Source: Bradyrhizobium sp. ORS 285
GTDB lineage: Bacteria; Pseudomonadota; Alphaproteobacteria; Rhizobiales; Xanthobacteraceae
NCBI RefSeq assembly: GCF_900176205.1
Contig: NZ_LT859959.1
Span: forward strand, 310,001-374,000
Reading direction: 5' to 3'
DNA: 64,000 nt
In this document: piece by piece, positions 45,552-53,762 of the stretch
How the letters are laid out: every line of letters starts with the position of its first letter
How positions within the stretch are numbered: the first letter of the stretch is position 1
Notes under the pieces: model-generated
Seen by the model: only the letters and a program-made list of their open reading frames with translations
The model's database searches: none
What the model was told of the DNA's origin: nothing
Program-made: the position numbers and the translations under genes

Positions 45552-46385
45552 ATGGTCTCATTCCGATTTCCGCTGGCCTGTCTTGCCTTGCTGTTCGCCA
45601 CCGCCGTCCTCGCCGCCGACAAGCCCGGTGAGACCAGGGGCTCGGTGCTGGAGCCCTCGCCAGAGAACATCGGCCTGACCTGGACGAAGGCCAACCTCGT
45701 TCTGCCTGCGGCGCTCGCAGGCGGACGGCGCTGGGAAGGGCGTGCCGAGGATGCGCCCGATGTGATCGGGATCGCGCCGCTGGTGGTGGTGATGCACGGC
45801 TCGAGCGGCGTGGCGCCGGCGATCAAGGAGTTTCAGGTCTGGCTCGCCGATGAGCTCGGCGTAGCCTCCGTCGCGCCCGACAGTCTGGCGATCCCCGATC
45901 GGTTGACCTACACGTCGCCCATCGATGTCGCCACCTATGAGCGCGTCCATGCGTTGCGGCTGGCTGAGCTGGAGAACGCGCTGAAGGCGTCGCGCGACTG
46001 GAGCTGGGTCGACCGGCAGCGTGTCGTCATCGCCGGCACGAGCGAGGGCTCGGTGGCGGTCGGCCGTTATGCCGGCAAGGATGTCGCGGCGCGGCTGATC
46101 TATTCCTGGTCCTGCGAGGACAACTATTTTGTCACCGCACCGCGGCTCGGCATCGGGGCGAAGGAGCCGGTGCTCAACGCGATCTCGGCGCGCGACCCGT
46201 ATTTCTCGGCGGCCAATCCCTGGAACAAGGACCGCGCCGTGACCGGCTCCTGCGCAGCGGTGCTGAAGGATGATCCGAAGGCGGAGGTCATGGTGATCGA
46301 TGCCGACGTGCACACGATCCTGAACCGGCCCGAGGTGCGCGAGCGGAGCGCGCAGTTCTTGCGCGGTGTCCTGGATCAGCAGTAA
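45552..46385 (+). CDS. Secreted alpha/beta hydrolase
   Basis: 277 residues from the ATG at 45552, chosen because it gives a normal signal peptide (MVSFRFPLACLALLFATAVL, cut after AVLA|A); a GTG at 45531 adds seven residues. The oxyanion-type motif VVVMHGSSGVAPA precedes the nucleophile elbow VIAGTSEGSVAVG (Ser in GTSEG). The acid and His are probably in VMVIDADVHTIL. It resembles dienelactone-hydrolase-like proteins. Substrate unknown. The next gene begins six bases after its stop, so the two may be co-transcribed. Confidence 0.82.
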   Translation: MVSFRFPLACLALLFATAVLAADKPGETRGSVLEPSPENIGLTWTKANLVLPAALAGGRRWEGRAEDAPDVIGIAPLVVVMHGSSGVAPAIKEFQVWLADELGVASVAPDSLAIPDRLTYTSPIDVATYERVHALRLAELENALKASRDWSWVDRQRVVIAGTSEGSVAVGRYAGKDVAARLIYSWSCEDNYFVTAPRLGIGAKEPVLNAISARDPYFSAANPWNKDRAVTGSCAAVLKDDPKAEVMVIDADVHTILNRPEVRERSAQFLRGVLDQQ

Positions 46386-46391
46386 GGCGAC

Positions 46392-47249
46392 GTGGCCGCC
46401 GAGAATTCGGAGAATGATGTGCTGAGACTGCTCGTCCTCGAAGGCAACTCGCTGGCCGGACGCCGCCGCTGGGCGGAGGTCGCCGGGCATACGCCGTCGG
46501 AGAGCTATGCGGACGTGCTGCGCGCGCTAGCACCGGACGCTCAGGTCGACATTGCCACGCCAGCCGATGCCGATGCCACGTTGCCGCAGCCGATCGACGC
46601 CTATCAGGGCATCGTCATCACCGGCTCGGCGCTCAACATCTACCAGCGCGAGCCGGAGGCGCTGCGCCAGATCGAGCTGGTGCGCACGATCTTTGCGCAG
46701 GGCGTGCCGATGTTCGGTTCGTGCTGGGGGCTGCAACTCGCGACCGTTGCGGCCGGTGGGGAGGTGTCGCTCAATCCGGCCGGCCGCGAGGTGGCCTTCG
46801 CCCGCAAGATCATGCTGACCGAGGCGGGCCGCGGTCATCCGTTGCACGCGGCGCGCACCGAGGTGTTCGATGCGCCGGCGATCCACAGCGACATCGTGAC
46901 CACGCTGCCGCCGGATGCGACGGTCACGGCGCGCAATGGCTTCAGCGAGGTGCAGGCCGCGGAGATCAGAAGCGGCCGCGGCCGGTTCTGGGGCGTGCAG
47001 TATCATCCGGAATTCAGCCTGCAGGACGTCGCCTGGGTGATCCTCCGTATCGGCGAACCGTTGGTCGAAGAGGGCTTCTTCGCCGACATGACGGAGCTCG
47101 AACGCTACGCGGCCGAGCTGGCAGCGCTGCATCATGATCGCGCCCGGCGCGATCTGCTGTGGCGGCTCGGGCTCGATCAGGATGTCGCGAACGATGCGCT
47201 GCGCCAGGCTGAGATCAGCAACTGGATCAGCTCGCTCGCGCGACGCTGA
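46392..47249 (+). CDS. Class I glutamine amidotransferase-like protein
   Basis: 285 residues from a GTG at 46392 with AAGG just upstream. The GATase1 fold has the nucleophile Cys in PMFGSCWGLQLATVAAGG and the His-Glu pair in GVQYHPEFSLQD, with ITGSALNIYQREPE before. It resembles the stand-alone GuaA amidotransferase-domain homologues that act on small molecules or gamma-glutamyl compounds rather than in GMP synthesis. A C-terminal extension of about 60 residues is helical. It follows a hydrolase gene and is convergent with lrgB. Confidence 0.87.
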   Translation: MAAENSENDVLRLLVLEGNSLAGRRRWAEVAGHTPSESYADVLRALAPDAQVDIATPADADATLPQPIDAYQGIVITGSALNIYQREPEALRQIELVRTIFAQGVPMFGSCWGLQLATVAAGGEVSLNPAGREVAFARKIMLTEAGRGHPLHAARTEVFDAPAIHSDIVTTLPPDATVTARNGFSEVQAAEIRSGRGRFWGVQYHPEFSLQDVAWVILRIGEPLVEEGFFADMTELERYAAELAALHHDRARRDLLWRLGLDQDVANDALRQAEISNWISSLARR

Positions 47250-47250
47250 G

Positions 47251-47961
47251 CTACCGCATGAGCTGGATGATCAGCGGCGCGAGCGCGACGTTCATCAGCC
47301 CGACCAGCACCATCACGAGGCCGGCGATCGCGCCTTCCTCGCGGCCGATCTGATGCGCCCGCGCGGTGCCGGCGCCGTGGGCGCCGACGCCGAACAGCGC
47401 GCCCTTGGCTAGCGTCGAGCGCAGCGGCAGCCGCGCCAGCACGATGTCGCCGACGGCGGCGCCAATGATGCCGGTGAGCACGACGAACACAGCAGTGAGG
47501 TCGGGACTGCCGCCGATCTCGCCGGAGACCTCCATCGCGAACGGCGTGCTCATCGAGCGCGGGAGCAAGCTCAGGCGCAGCTCGCCGTCGATGCCGAGGA
47601 CATAGGCGAGCGCCCAGCTGGTGGCGACCGCGGTCAGGCTGCCCGCGATCATGCCGGCGAGCAGCAGCGGCCAGCGCCGGCGGATCAGCGCGCGCTGCTC
47701 ATAGATCGGCACCGCGAAGGCGACGGTGGCGGGACCGAGCAACGCGACGAGCCAATGCGTGCCGCGGATGTAGTCGCGATAGGAGACGTTGAGCGCGAGC
47801 GCCGCGATCATCAACAGCGCCGGCGCGACCGCGAGCGGCATCAGCCACCAGCGCGGCCAGCGCCGGTGCACGCGCTTGGCCAGCAGATACAGCAGGATCG
47901 TCGCCAGCGACCAGACCGCAGCCTGGACCAGCGGCTCACGCCACAGCGTTGCCAGCGTCAT
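47251..47961 (-). CDS. lrgB: LrgB/CidB-family membrane protein
   Basis: 236 residues with about six membrane helices. The family signature is clear: HWLVALLGPATVAFAVPIYE, RSMSTPFAMEVSGEIGGSPD, LTGIIGAAVGDIVLARL and GVGAHGAGTARAHQIGREEG. LrgB-type proteins act with LrgA-type proteins in export of small metabolites and in autolysis control. Its start overlaps the lrgA stop region by 26 bp, and lrgA is just upstream on the same strand. It is convergent with the amidotransferase gene; the stop codons are one base apart. Confidence 0.92.
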   Translation of the reverse strand: MTLATLWREPLVQAAVWSLATILLYLLAKRVHRRWPRWWLMPLAVAPALLMIAALALNVSYRDYIRGTHWLVALLGPATVAFAVPIYEQRALIRRRWPLLLAGMIAGSLTAVATSWALAYVLGIDGELRLSLLPRSMSTPFAMEVSGEIGGSPDLTAVFVVLTGIIGAAVGDIVLARLPLRSTLAKGALFGVGAHGAGTARAHQIGREEGAIAGLVMVLVGLMNVALAPLIIQLMR

Positions 47962-48355
47962 GACGTTCGGTCCAGCGATAGCAGAGGTCGACGGTCAGCG
48001 CGGTCACGCACATCACGGCGGTCGTGCTGACGATGATGACGGCAAAGATCTTCAGGCCCAGCAGGCCGAACAGCTCGCGATGGTCGAGCAGCGCCAGCAC
48101 GGCCGGCACGAAGAACAGCAGCATCTCGGCCAGCATCCAGTTGGCGCCGCGCTTCATGTTCGCGACTTTCAGCCCGCCCGCCAGGAACAGCACGAGCGCC
48201 AGCGCCATGCCGATGATGCCGCCCGGGAGCGGCAGGCCGGTGGCGCGGGCCAGGCCTTCGCCCGCCGCCCAGAACAGGCCGAGCAGGACGATCTGCACCA
48301 GCCGGTTGCGGCGGAGGAGGCGGTGAAGGGATACGGAAATGCTGCGCTGCGTCAT
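47936..48355 (-). CDS. lrgA: LrgA/CidA-family holin-like protein
   Basis: 139 residues from the ATG at 48355 (MTQRSISVSLHRLLRRNRL); the open frame runs far upstream but the rest is antisense to the LysR gene. Four membrane helices are visible. Family motifs are LPLPGGIIGMALALVLFLAG and FFVPAVLALLDHRELFG, as in CidA/LrgA. It forms the membrane partner of LrgB. A divergent LysR-type gene begins 108 bp away, and a perfect 12-bp palindrome lies in the gap, as in cidAB systems controlled by CidR. Confidence 0.9.
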   Translation of the reverse strand: MTQRSISVSLHRLLRRNRLVQIVLLGLFWAAGEGLARATGLPLPGGIIGMALALVLFLAGGLKVANMKRGANWMLAEMLLFFVPAVLALLDHRELFGLLGLKIFAVIIVSTTAVMCVTALTVDLCYRWTERHDAGNAVA

Positions 48356-48373
48356 TGGACGGTCCAAATGGTC

Positions 48374-48385
48374 TTGCTGCAGCAA
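48374..48385. promoter_or_regulatory. Palindrome between lrgA and the LysR gene
   Basis: TTGCTGCAGCAA is a perfect 12-bp palindrome 19 bp upstream of lrgA in the divergent gap. A related TGCAGCA follows at about 48400. It may be the recognition site of the neighbouring LysR-type regulator. The remaining gap (48386-48463) is AT-rich and suits divergent promoters. Confidence 0.4.
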
Positions 48386-48463
48386 AGATATGTCGCAATG
48401 CAGCATGTACAAAATGAATTGAATGAATGAATTTAAGTCGAAACTGGAATAGCCTATGCCATT

Positions 48464-49345
48464 ATGGAACTCAAAGCCCTCAGAACCTTCGTCGAGGTCG
48501 TCCGCCAGGGCGGATTTTCCCAGGCCGCCAAGGTGGTATTCGCCACGCAGTCGACGGTCAGCAAGGCGATCAAGCAGTTGGAGGACGAGCTCGGCCTGCC
48601 GCTGCTGGACCGGCTCGGCCACAAGAGCCGCATGACCGCCGCCGGCGAGATCGTCTATCGCCGTGCGATCCGGCTGCTGGCGGAGCGGGACGACCTGCAG
48701 GCGGAGCTCGCGGAGCTGCGCGGGCTCAAACGCGGCGTGCTGCGCCTCGGCCTGCCGCCGATCGGGTCGAGCACGCTGTTCGCCCCCTTGTTCGCCTTCT
48801 ATCGCCAGCTTTATCCGGATATCGAGATTCGCCTGGTCGAGCACGGCAGCGACCGGCTCAGCGAGCTGCTCGCCGCCGGCGACATCGATTTTGCCGGCCT
48901 GCTGCCGCCGATCGCAGACGAGTTCGCGGCGCAGATCGTGCGCCGTGAGCCGCTGATGGCGCTGATTGCCGTGGATCATCCGCTGGCGCAGCGTGAGTCC
49001 ATCTCGCTCGCCGAGTTGCGCGACACGCCCTTCGTGCTGTTCGAGGCCGGCTTCGCCCTCAACCGTATTCTCCGCGACGCCTGCCGCCGCAACGGTTTCG
49101 AGCCGGTCGTCGCGGCGCGCAGCACCCAGATCGACTTCATCGCCGAGCTCGCCGGCGCCGGCCTGGGCGTCGCCTTCCTGCCGCGCATGATCGCGACCCA
49201 GCGCACGCAGGTGCCGATCAGCCTCGTGCTGCTCGACGAGCCCGAGACCGAATGGACCTTGGCAATGGCGTGGCGGCGTGGGGCCTATTTGTCGCCTGCG
49301 GCGGCCGCGTGGCTCCGGCTTGTGCGCGAGCGTGGCGAAGCTTGA
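48464..49345 (+). CDS. LysR-family regulator next to lrgAB
   Basis: 293 residues (MELKALRTFVEVVRQGGFSQ). The N-terminal winged helix shows AAKVVFATQSTVSKAIKQLE, the usual LysR recognition helix. The effector domain (about 90-290) has VLRLGLPPIGSSTLFAP and LGVAFLPRMIA. This kind of regulator (CidR-like) next to lrgAB responds to metabolites such as acetate or pyruvate in other bacteria; here the effector is unknown. It is divergent from lrgA, which is its probable target. Confidence 0.9.
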   Translation: MELKALRTFVEVVRQGGFSQAAKVVFATQSTVSKAIKQLEDELGLPLLDRLGHKSRMTAAGEIVYRRAIRLLAERDDLQAELAELRGLKRGVLRLGLPPIGSSTLFAPLFAFYRQLYPDIEIRLVEHGSDRLSELLAAGDIDFAGLLPPIADEFAAQIVRREPLMALIAVDHPLAQRESISLAELRDTPFVLFEAGFALNRILRDACRRNGFEPVVAARSTQIDFIAELAGAGLGVAFLPRMIATQRTQVPISLVLLDEPETEWTLAMAWRRGAYLSPAAAAWLRLVRERGEA

Positions 49346-49438
49346 GCCCTGTGCGACGATGTCGCGGCATACGCCGAGGAACGTGCGAGGAGGCGGACGG
49401 TTGGCGACCACCGACTGTCCGACCGCCGAGGCTGCGTC

Positions 49439-50215
49439 ATGGCTGAATTCAGACTGCCCAAGAACTCCGAAATTCGTGCAGGCAAGTCGTGGCCGAAGCC
49501 GCAGAGCGTCACCTTGCGTGAGTTTCGCATCTATCGTTGGGATCCGGACGTCGGCGGAAATCCGCGCCTCGACAGCTATCACGTCGACACGTCCGACTGC
49601 GGACCGATGGTGCTCGACGGCCTGATCTGGATCAAGAACAACATCGATCCGACCTTGACCTTCCGCCGCTCCTGCCGCGAAGGCATCTGCGGCTCGTGCT
49701 CGATGAACATCAACGGCCAGAACACGCTCGCCTGCACCAAGTCGATGAGCGACCATGACGGGGCCGTGCAACTGCTGCCGTTGCCGCATCAGCCCGTGGT
49801 GAAGGACCTCGTGCCGGATCTCACCAATTTCTATGCGCAGCTCTCGGTGATCGAGCCATGGCTGCAGACGAAGACGCCGACGCCGCAGAAGGAGTGGCGG
49901 CAGAGCGAGGAGGACCGCGACAAGCTCAACGGCCTCTACGAGTGCATCCTCTGCGCCTGCTGCTCGACCTCATGCCCGAGCTATTGGTGGAATTCGCAGC
50001 GCTTTCTCGGACCGGCGGCGCTGATCCAGGCAGCGCGCTGGATCAACGACAGCCGCGACGAAGCCACCGGCGAACGGCTCGACATTCTGGAAGATCCGTT
50101 CAGGCTCTATCGCTGTCACACCATTCTCAATTGCGCCAAGGCGTGCCCGAAGGGACTCAATCCCGGTGAGGCCATTTCAGAACTGCGCATGAAGCTGGTC
50201 GCCCGAAAGATGTGA
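49439..50215 (+). CDS. sdhB: Succinate dehydrogenase iron-sulfur subunit, orphan copy
   Basis: 258 residues, full length for SdhB. The [2Fe-2S] cluster Cys residues are in [19 protein letters not shown] and NTLACTKSM, the [4Fe-4S] motif is [16 protein letters not shown], and the [3Fe-4S] motif is [19 protein letters not shown]. SdhB passes electrons from the flavoprotein to quinone in complex II. In alphaproteobacteria sdhB normally closes an sdhCDAB operon, but no sdhC, D or A is nearby: a LysR gene precedes and a tiny gene follows. It is either a relocated subunit gene or a second copy. Confidence 0.93.
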   Translation: MAEFRLPKNSEIRAGKSWPKPQSVTLREFRIYRWDPDVGGNPRLDSYHVDTSDCGPMVLDGLIWIKNNIDPTLTFRRSCREGICGSCSMNINGQNTLACTKSMSDHDGAVQLLPLPHQPVVKDLVPDLTNFYAQLSVIEPWLQTKTPTPQKEWRQSEEDRDKLNGLYECILCACCSTSCPSYWWNSQRFLGPAALIQAARWINDSRDEATGERLDILEDPFRLYRCHTILNCAKACPKGLNPGEAISELRMKLVARKM

Positions 50216-50364
50216 GCAGGAACGGCTGACGCTGACGAAGGTTGGCGAGGGAGCGCATGCCCCGCGCGGACGCATGGTCCCCGCGGGCGTCGCAGGCAAC
50301 GCATCACCAAACCGGGATGTCAGCAGGGGCCTATACGGTCTGCTGAGCCCGCACAGGACGATTG

Positions 50365-50580
50365 ATGAGCGAGAATGATCGCAAGGCGTTGGACGCCGGC
50401 CCTCAAGAGCGCGATGAACCGAGAGGCTCGCACGGATCCGCGGCGACCAAGCCGGGCGCTCAAGACAGCCTTCCTCCTGCCGGGCCACATGCACGGCCGG
50501 ATCTCATCGATAAGGACAAGACGCCGGGGACCGGAATGCTGCCGGATCCTGACGACTCCAACCCTAGCCCGACCGGGTAA
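50365..50580 (+). CDS. Short disordered hydrophilic protein
   Basis: 71 residues from the ATG at 50365 (MSENDRKALDAGPQERDEPR). It is rich in Pro, Asp, Gly and Ser (DLIDKDKTPGTGMLPDPDDS) with no predicted fold. There is no strong ribosome binding site. Codon bias is consistent with a gene. Function unknown; it stands 62 bp before the NDH-2 gene. Confidence 0.5.
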   Translation: MSENDRKALDAGPQERDEPRGSHGSAATKPGAQDSLPPAGPHARPDLIDKDKTPGTGMLPDPDDSNPSPTG

Positions 50581-50642
50581 ATTGGCGTCGAGCCTGGGAT
50601 GAAACAAATTCAAACAGGTCAGCGCATCCTATCAATCAGGAC

Positions 50643-51893
50643 ATGAACCCACTAACCAAGCCTTCCGTCGTCGTAGTAGGAGCCGGCTTTGCCGGCCTCG
50701 AGGCCGTCCGCGCGCTCGCGCACGCCGACGTCTCCGTGACGCTGATCGATCGCAAGAACCATCATTGCTTCCAGCCTTTGCTGTACCAGGTCGCGACCGC
50801 GGCCCTTTCGCCGGCGGATGTCGCCTGGCCGATCCGCGCCATCCTGGCCGATCAGGCCAACGTCACGGTGATCATGGCTGAGGTCGATCGTGTCGATATC
50901 GGTCGGCGCGTCGTGGTAACAAGCGACGGGCCGGATCTTCCGTTCGACTATCTGGTCCTCGCGACCGGCGTGACCACCTCCTATTTCAATCATCCGGAAT
51001 GGGCACGCTTTGCGCCGGGGCTGAAGACGATCGAGGACGCAACGCGCATCCGCGCGCAGATCCTGACATGCTTCGAGCGCGCCGAGCGGACCGATGACGA
51101 GGCCCTCAGACAGAAGCTGATGACGTTTGTCATCGTAGGCGGCGGGCCGACCGGTGTCGAGATGGCTGGATCGATCGCCGATATCGCGCGCAATGTTCTC
51201 GCGGGCGATTTTCGCAACATCGATCCGCAATCGGCCACGGTCGTGTTGATCGAGGCGGGACAGCGGCTGCTATCGAATTTCGCCGAGGAGCTGTCCGACT
51301 ACACGCGGAAGGCGCTGCAGCAGATGAATGTGGACGTGATCACCGGCGCGGCGGTCACCGATTGCACGAGCGACAGCGTGACCCTATCCAATGGCCGCCA
51401 CATTGCATGTTGCTGCCTGCTGTGGGCGGCTGGGGTTCGCGCGACGCCGGCGGCGAGTTGGATCGGTGCGAAGTCCGACCGTGCGGGACGCATCATGGTG
51501 GACGATCATCTCCGCGTGTCGCCGCACACCAACATCTTCGCCGTGGGCGATATCGCGGCCGCCAGCAGTGGCGGCAAGCCGGTGCCCGGCCTCGCGCCCG
51601 CGGCCAAGCAGATGGGCCGCTATGTCGGAGAATTGATCGCGGGTGACGTCATCGGACGCGGCAGAGCGCCGCGGCCGTTCGTCTATCACCACCAGGGCGA
51701 TCTTGCGACCATCGGACGAAAGTCCGCCGTCGTCTCACTCAAGCATCTCAAGCTCACAGGGGTGCTCGGCTGGGCGTTCTGGGGCGTGGTGCACATCTAC
51801 TTCCTGATCGGCCTTCGCAACCGCATTACCGTGGCATTGAACTGGCTGTGGGAATATCTGACGTTTCAGCGCGGCGCGCGGCTCATCTCCTGA
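50643..51893 (+). CDS. ndh: Type II NADH dehydrogenase (NDH-2)
   Basis: 416 residues. The N-terminal FAD-binding Rossmann motif VVVVGAGFAGLEAVRAL is followed by the NAD-binding motif FVIVGGGPTGVEMAGSIAD near residue 160. The second FAD motif NIFAVGDIAAAS lies near 300. KQMGRYVGELI and the C-terminal amphipathic region (GWAFWGVVHIYFLIGLRNR) are typical of membrane-bound NDH-2. It oxidises NADH and reduces quinone without pumping protons. The gene is followed 87 bp later by psd. Confidence 0.9.
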   Translation: MNPLTKPSVVVVGAGFAGLEAVRALAHADVSVTLIDRKNHHCFQPLLYQVATAALSPADVAWPIRAILADQANVTVIMAEVDRVDIGRRVVVTSDGPDLPFDYLVLATGVTTSYFNHPEWARFAPGLKTIEDATRIRAQILTCFERAERTDDEALRQKLMTFVIVGGGPTGVEMAGSIADIARNVLAGDFRNIDPQSATVVLIEAGQRLLSNFAEELSDYTRKALQQMNVDVITGAAVTDCTSDSVTLSNGRHIACCCLLWAAGVRATPAASWIGAKSDRAGRIMVDDHLRVSPHTNIFAVGDIAAASSGGKPVPGLAPAAKQMGRYVGELIAGDVIGRGRAPRPFVYHHQGDLATIGRKSAVVSLKHLKLTGVLGWAFWGVVHIYFLIGLRNRITVALNWLWEYLTFQRGARLIS

Positions 51894-51980
51894 CGGTAAC
51901 GTGGCATCACGCGCCCGCATGGAACTTGAGCTTTTGCGAAACGTTTCCGCATGCCTCGAATTTGAGCCGGAGACGTCACC

Positions 51981-52868
51981 TTGAGCAAGCCGCTGCCGCT
52001 TCCTGTCCGTGACCGGGCCTCGGGGCGCGTGTTCCAGGAATTCATGGACGATAGTCCGGCGACCTATGAGAGCGAGCCGCGCCGATCGTGGATGCAGTGG
52101 TTGCAGTCGCAGCCGGCCGTGGACTGGCTGATCGCCGCCTATCAGGATACGCGGTTCAGTGCGCGCAAGATCGAGCCGTTCATCCGCAAGCACGGCATCG
52201 ACATGTCGCAGTTCGAGCCCGGGCCGTTTCGAACCTATGCAGAGTTCTTCGAGCGCAGGTTTCGCGCCGGTATGCGCAGCTTCCCCGAGCAGGTCGAGCG
52301 GATGGGAGCGTTTGCCGAGGCGCGGTACTTTGCGTGGGAGAGGCTGCGTTCCGACATGGAGTTTCCGATCAAGGGCACATCGTTGCGGCCGCAAGATCTG
52401 CTGGGCAATGCCGAGTTCGCTGCACGCTTCGAAGGAGGTCCGGTGATCGGCGCGCGGCTCGCCCCGATGGACTATCATCACCTGCACTACGTCGACGATG
52501 GCGAGACCATTCATCAACATCGGATCGGCGGCCGGCTGTGGACCGTCAACCGCAATGCGCTTCAGCATCAGCCTGGGCTGCTGTTCCAGAATGAGCGCGT
52601 CGTGCAGTTGCTGCGAACGGCGAATTTCGGAGTGGTCGGTTTCGTCGAGATCGGCGCGCTGACTGTCGGCCGTATCGTGCAGCAGCACCCGTTCGCCCGT
52701 CCGTTCAGCCGTGGTCAGGAGAAGTCGACCTTCCGGTTTGGCGGCTCCGCCGTCGTGCTGTTCGGAGAGCCCGGCCGCTGGCTGCCGGAGCGCGATCTGC
52801 TCGACAACACGGCGCGCGGGATCGAGACGTTCATTCGGCTCGGCGAGCCGATCGCGCATCGCGCATAG
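51981..52868 (+). CDS. psd: Phosphatidylserine decarboxylase
   Basis: 295 residues from a TTG at 51981 with GGAG eight bases upstream. The enzyme makes phosphatidylethanolamine and generates its own pyruvoyl group by self-cleavage at Gly-Ser. The cleavage motif here is FRFGGSAVVLFGEPGRW, a GGS variant instead of the LGST of E. coli. His residues in LAPMDYHHLHYVDDG match the catalytic His region. FVEIGALTVGRI is also family-typical. No pssA neighbour is present. Psd of this class usually works at the inner membrane. Confidence 0.88.
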   Translation: MSKPLPLPVRDRASGRVFQEFMDDSPATYESEPRRSWMQWLQSQPAVDWLIAAYQDTRFSARKIEPFIRKHGIDMSQFEPGPFRTYAEFFERRFRAGMRSFPEQVERMGAFAEARYFAWERLRSDMEFPIKGTSLRPQDLLGNAEFAARFEGGPVIGARLAPMDYHHLHYVDDGETIHQHRIGGRLWTVNRNALQHQPGLLFQNERVVQLLRTANFGVVGFVEIGALTVGRIVQQHPFARPFSRGQEKSTFRFGGSAVVLFGEPGRWLPERDLLDNTARGIETFIRLGEPIAHRA

Positions 52869-52909
52869 CCGCTCGCGGCAAAGCCATCCCATCGCATTGG
52901 AGCACCGCC

Positions 52910-53737
52910 ATGTGCCGCTGGATCGCCTATCGCGGAGAGACGACCGCTTTCGAGCATTACGTCACCGAGCCCGAGCATTCACTGGTGACGCAGAGCATCC
53001 GTGCGCTGGAATCGACGGCCGGCACCAATGGCGATGGATTCGGCCTCGGCTGGTACGGTGATCATCCGGAGCCGGGCCTCTATCGCGAGACGCGGCCGGC
53101 ATGGTCGGATGAGAATTTGCGCTACCTCTGCAGACACCTGTACTCGCATCTGTTCTTCGCCCATGTGCGCGCTGCGACCGGCACGGCGGTGACTCGGCAG
53201 AACTGTCATCCCTTCGCCTGCGGCCGCTGGCTTTTCATGCATAACGGCTTCGTCGGCAGCTGGAACAGGCTGCGCCGCAAGGTCGAGGCATTGATCCCGG
53301 ATGCGCTGTATCCGTCGCGGCTCGGCACCACCGACTCGGAAGCGGTGTTCCTGGCCATCGTCGGTGCCGGCATCGATCAGGATCCGATCGGAGCGACGCG
53401 CAGAGTGCTGCGATTGCTTTCCGAGCTCGTCAATGAGGACGGTTTGCGCGAGCATCTGCGCTTCACGTCGGCGCTGTCGAACGGTCACGATCTCTACGCG
53501 TTTCGCTTCGCCGCCAACGATCGTGCCAACTCGCTCTACTACCGCGAGGATGGCGATCAGGTCATCGCGGTCTCGGAGCCGTATGACAAGGAGCCGGATT
53601 GGATCGAGGTGCCGCCCGATCACGTGCTGGTCGCGCGCGCGTCGCGGCCGGCCGAAATCGTTCCGCTTTTTGCCGCAGCCCCAGCGGCCTTTGAACAGGA
53701 ACGTAAGCGATCACAGAGGGTTGTCGGAGGTACGTAG
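52910..53737 (+). CDS. Class II glutamine amidotransferase (YafJ/EgtC-like)
   Basis: 275 residues starting MCRWIAYRG; Cys2 is the N-terminal nucleophile exposed after Met removal. Further sites are the Gly/Asp motif TNGDGFGLGWYG, Arg and Asn of HVRAATGTAVTRQNCHPFAC and the MHNGFVGSW loop. These Ntn-hydrolases cleave glutamine-like or gamma-glutamyl amides. It starts 41 bp after psd and is 25 bp from the asparagine-synthase-type gene, which makes a co-transcribed unit likely. Confidence 0.88.
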   Translation: MCRWIAYRGETTAFEHYVTEPEHSLVTQSIRALESTAGTNGDGFGLGWYGDHPEPGLYRETRPAWSDENLRYLCRHLYSHLFFAHVRAATGTAVTRQNCHPFACGRWLFMHNGFVGSWNRLRRKVEALIPDALYPSRLGTTDSEAVFLAIVGAGIDQDPIGATRRVLRLLSELVNEDGLREHLRFTSALSNGHDLYAFRFAANDRANSLYYREDGDQVIAVSEPYDKEPDWIEVPPDHVLVARASRPAEIVPLFAAAPAAFEQERKRSQRVVGGT

Positions 53738-53762
53738 AAGAACAGGAGCGCTTGGAACCGCG

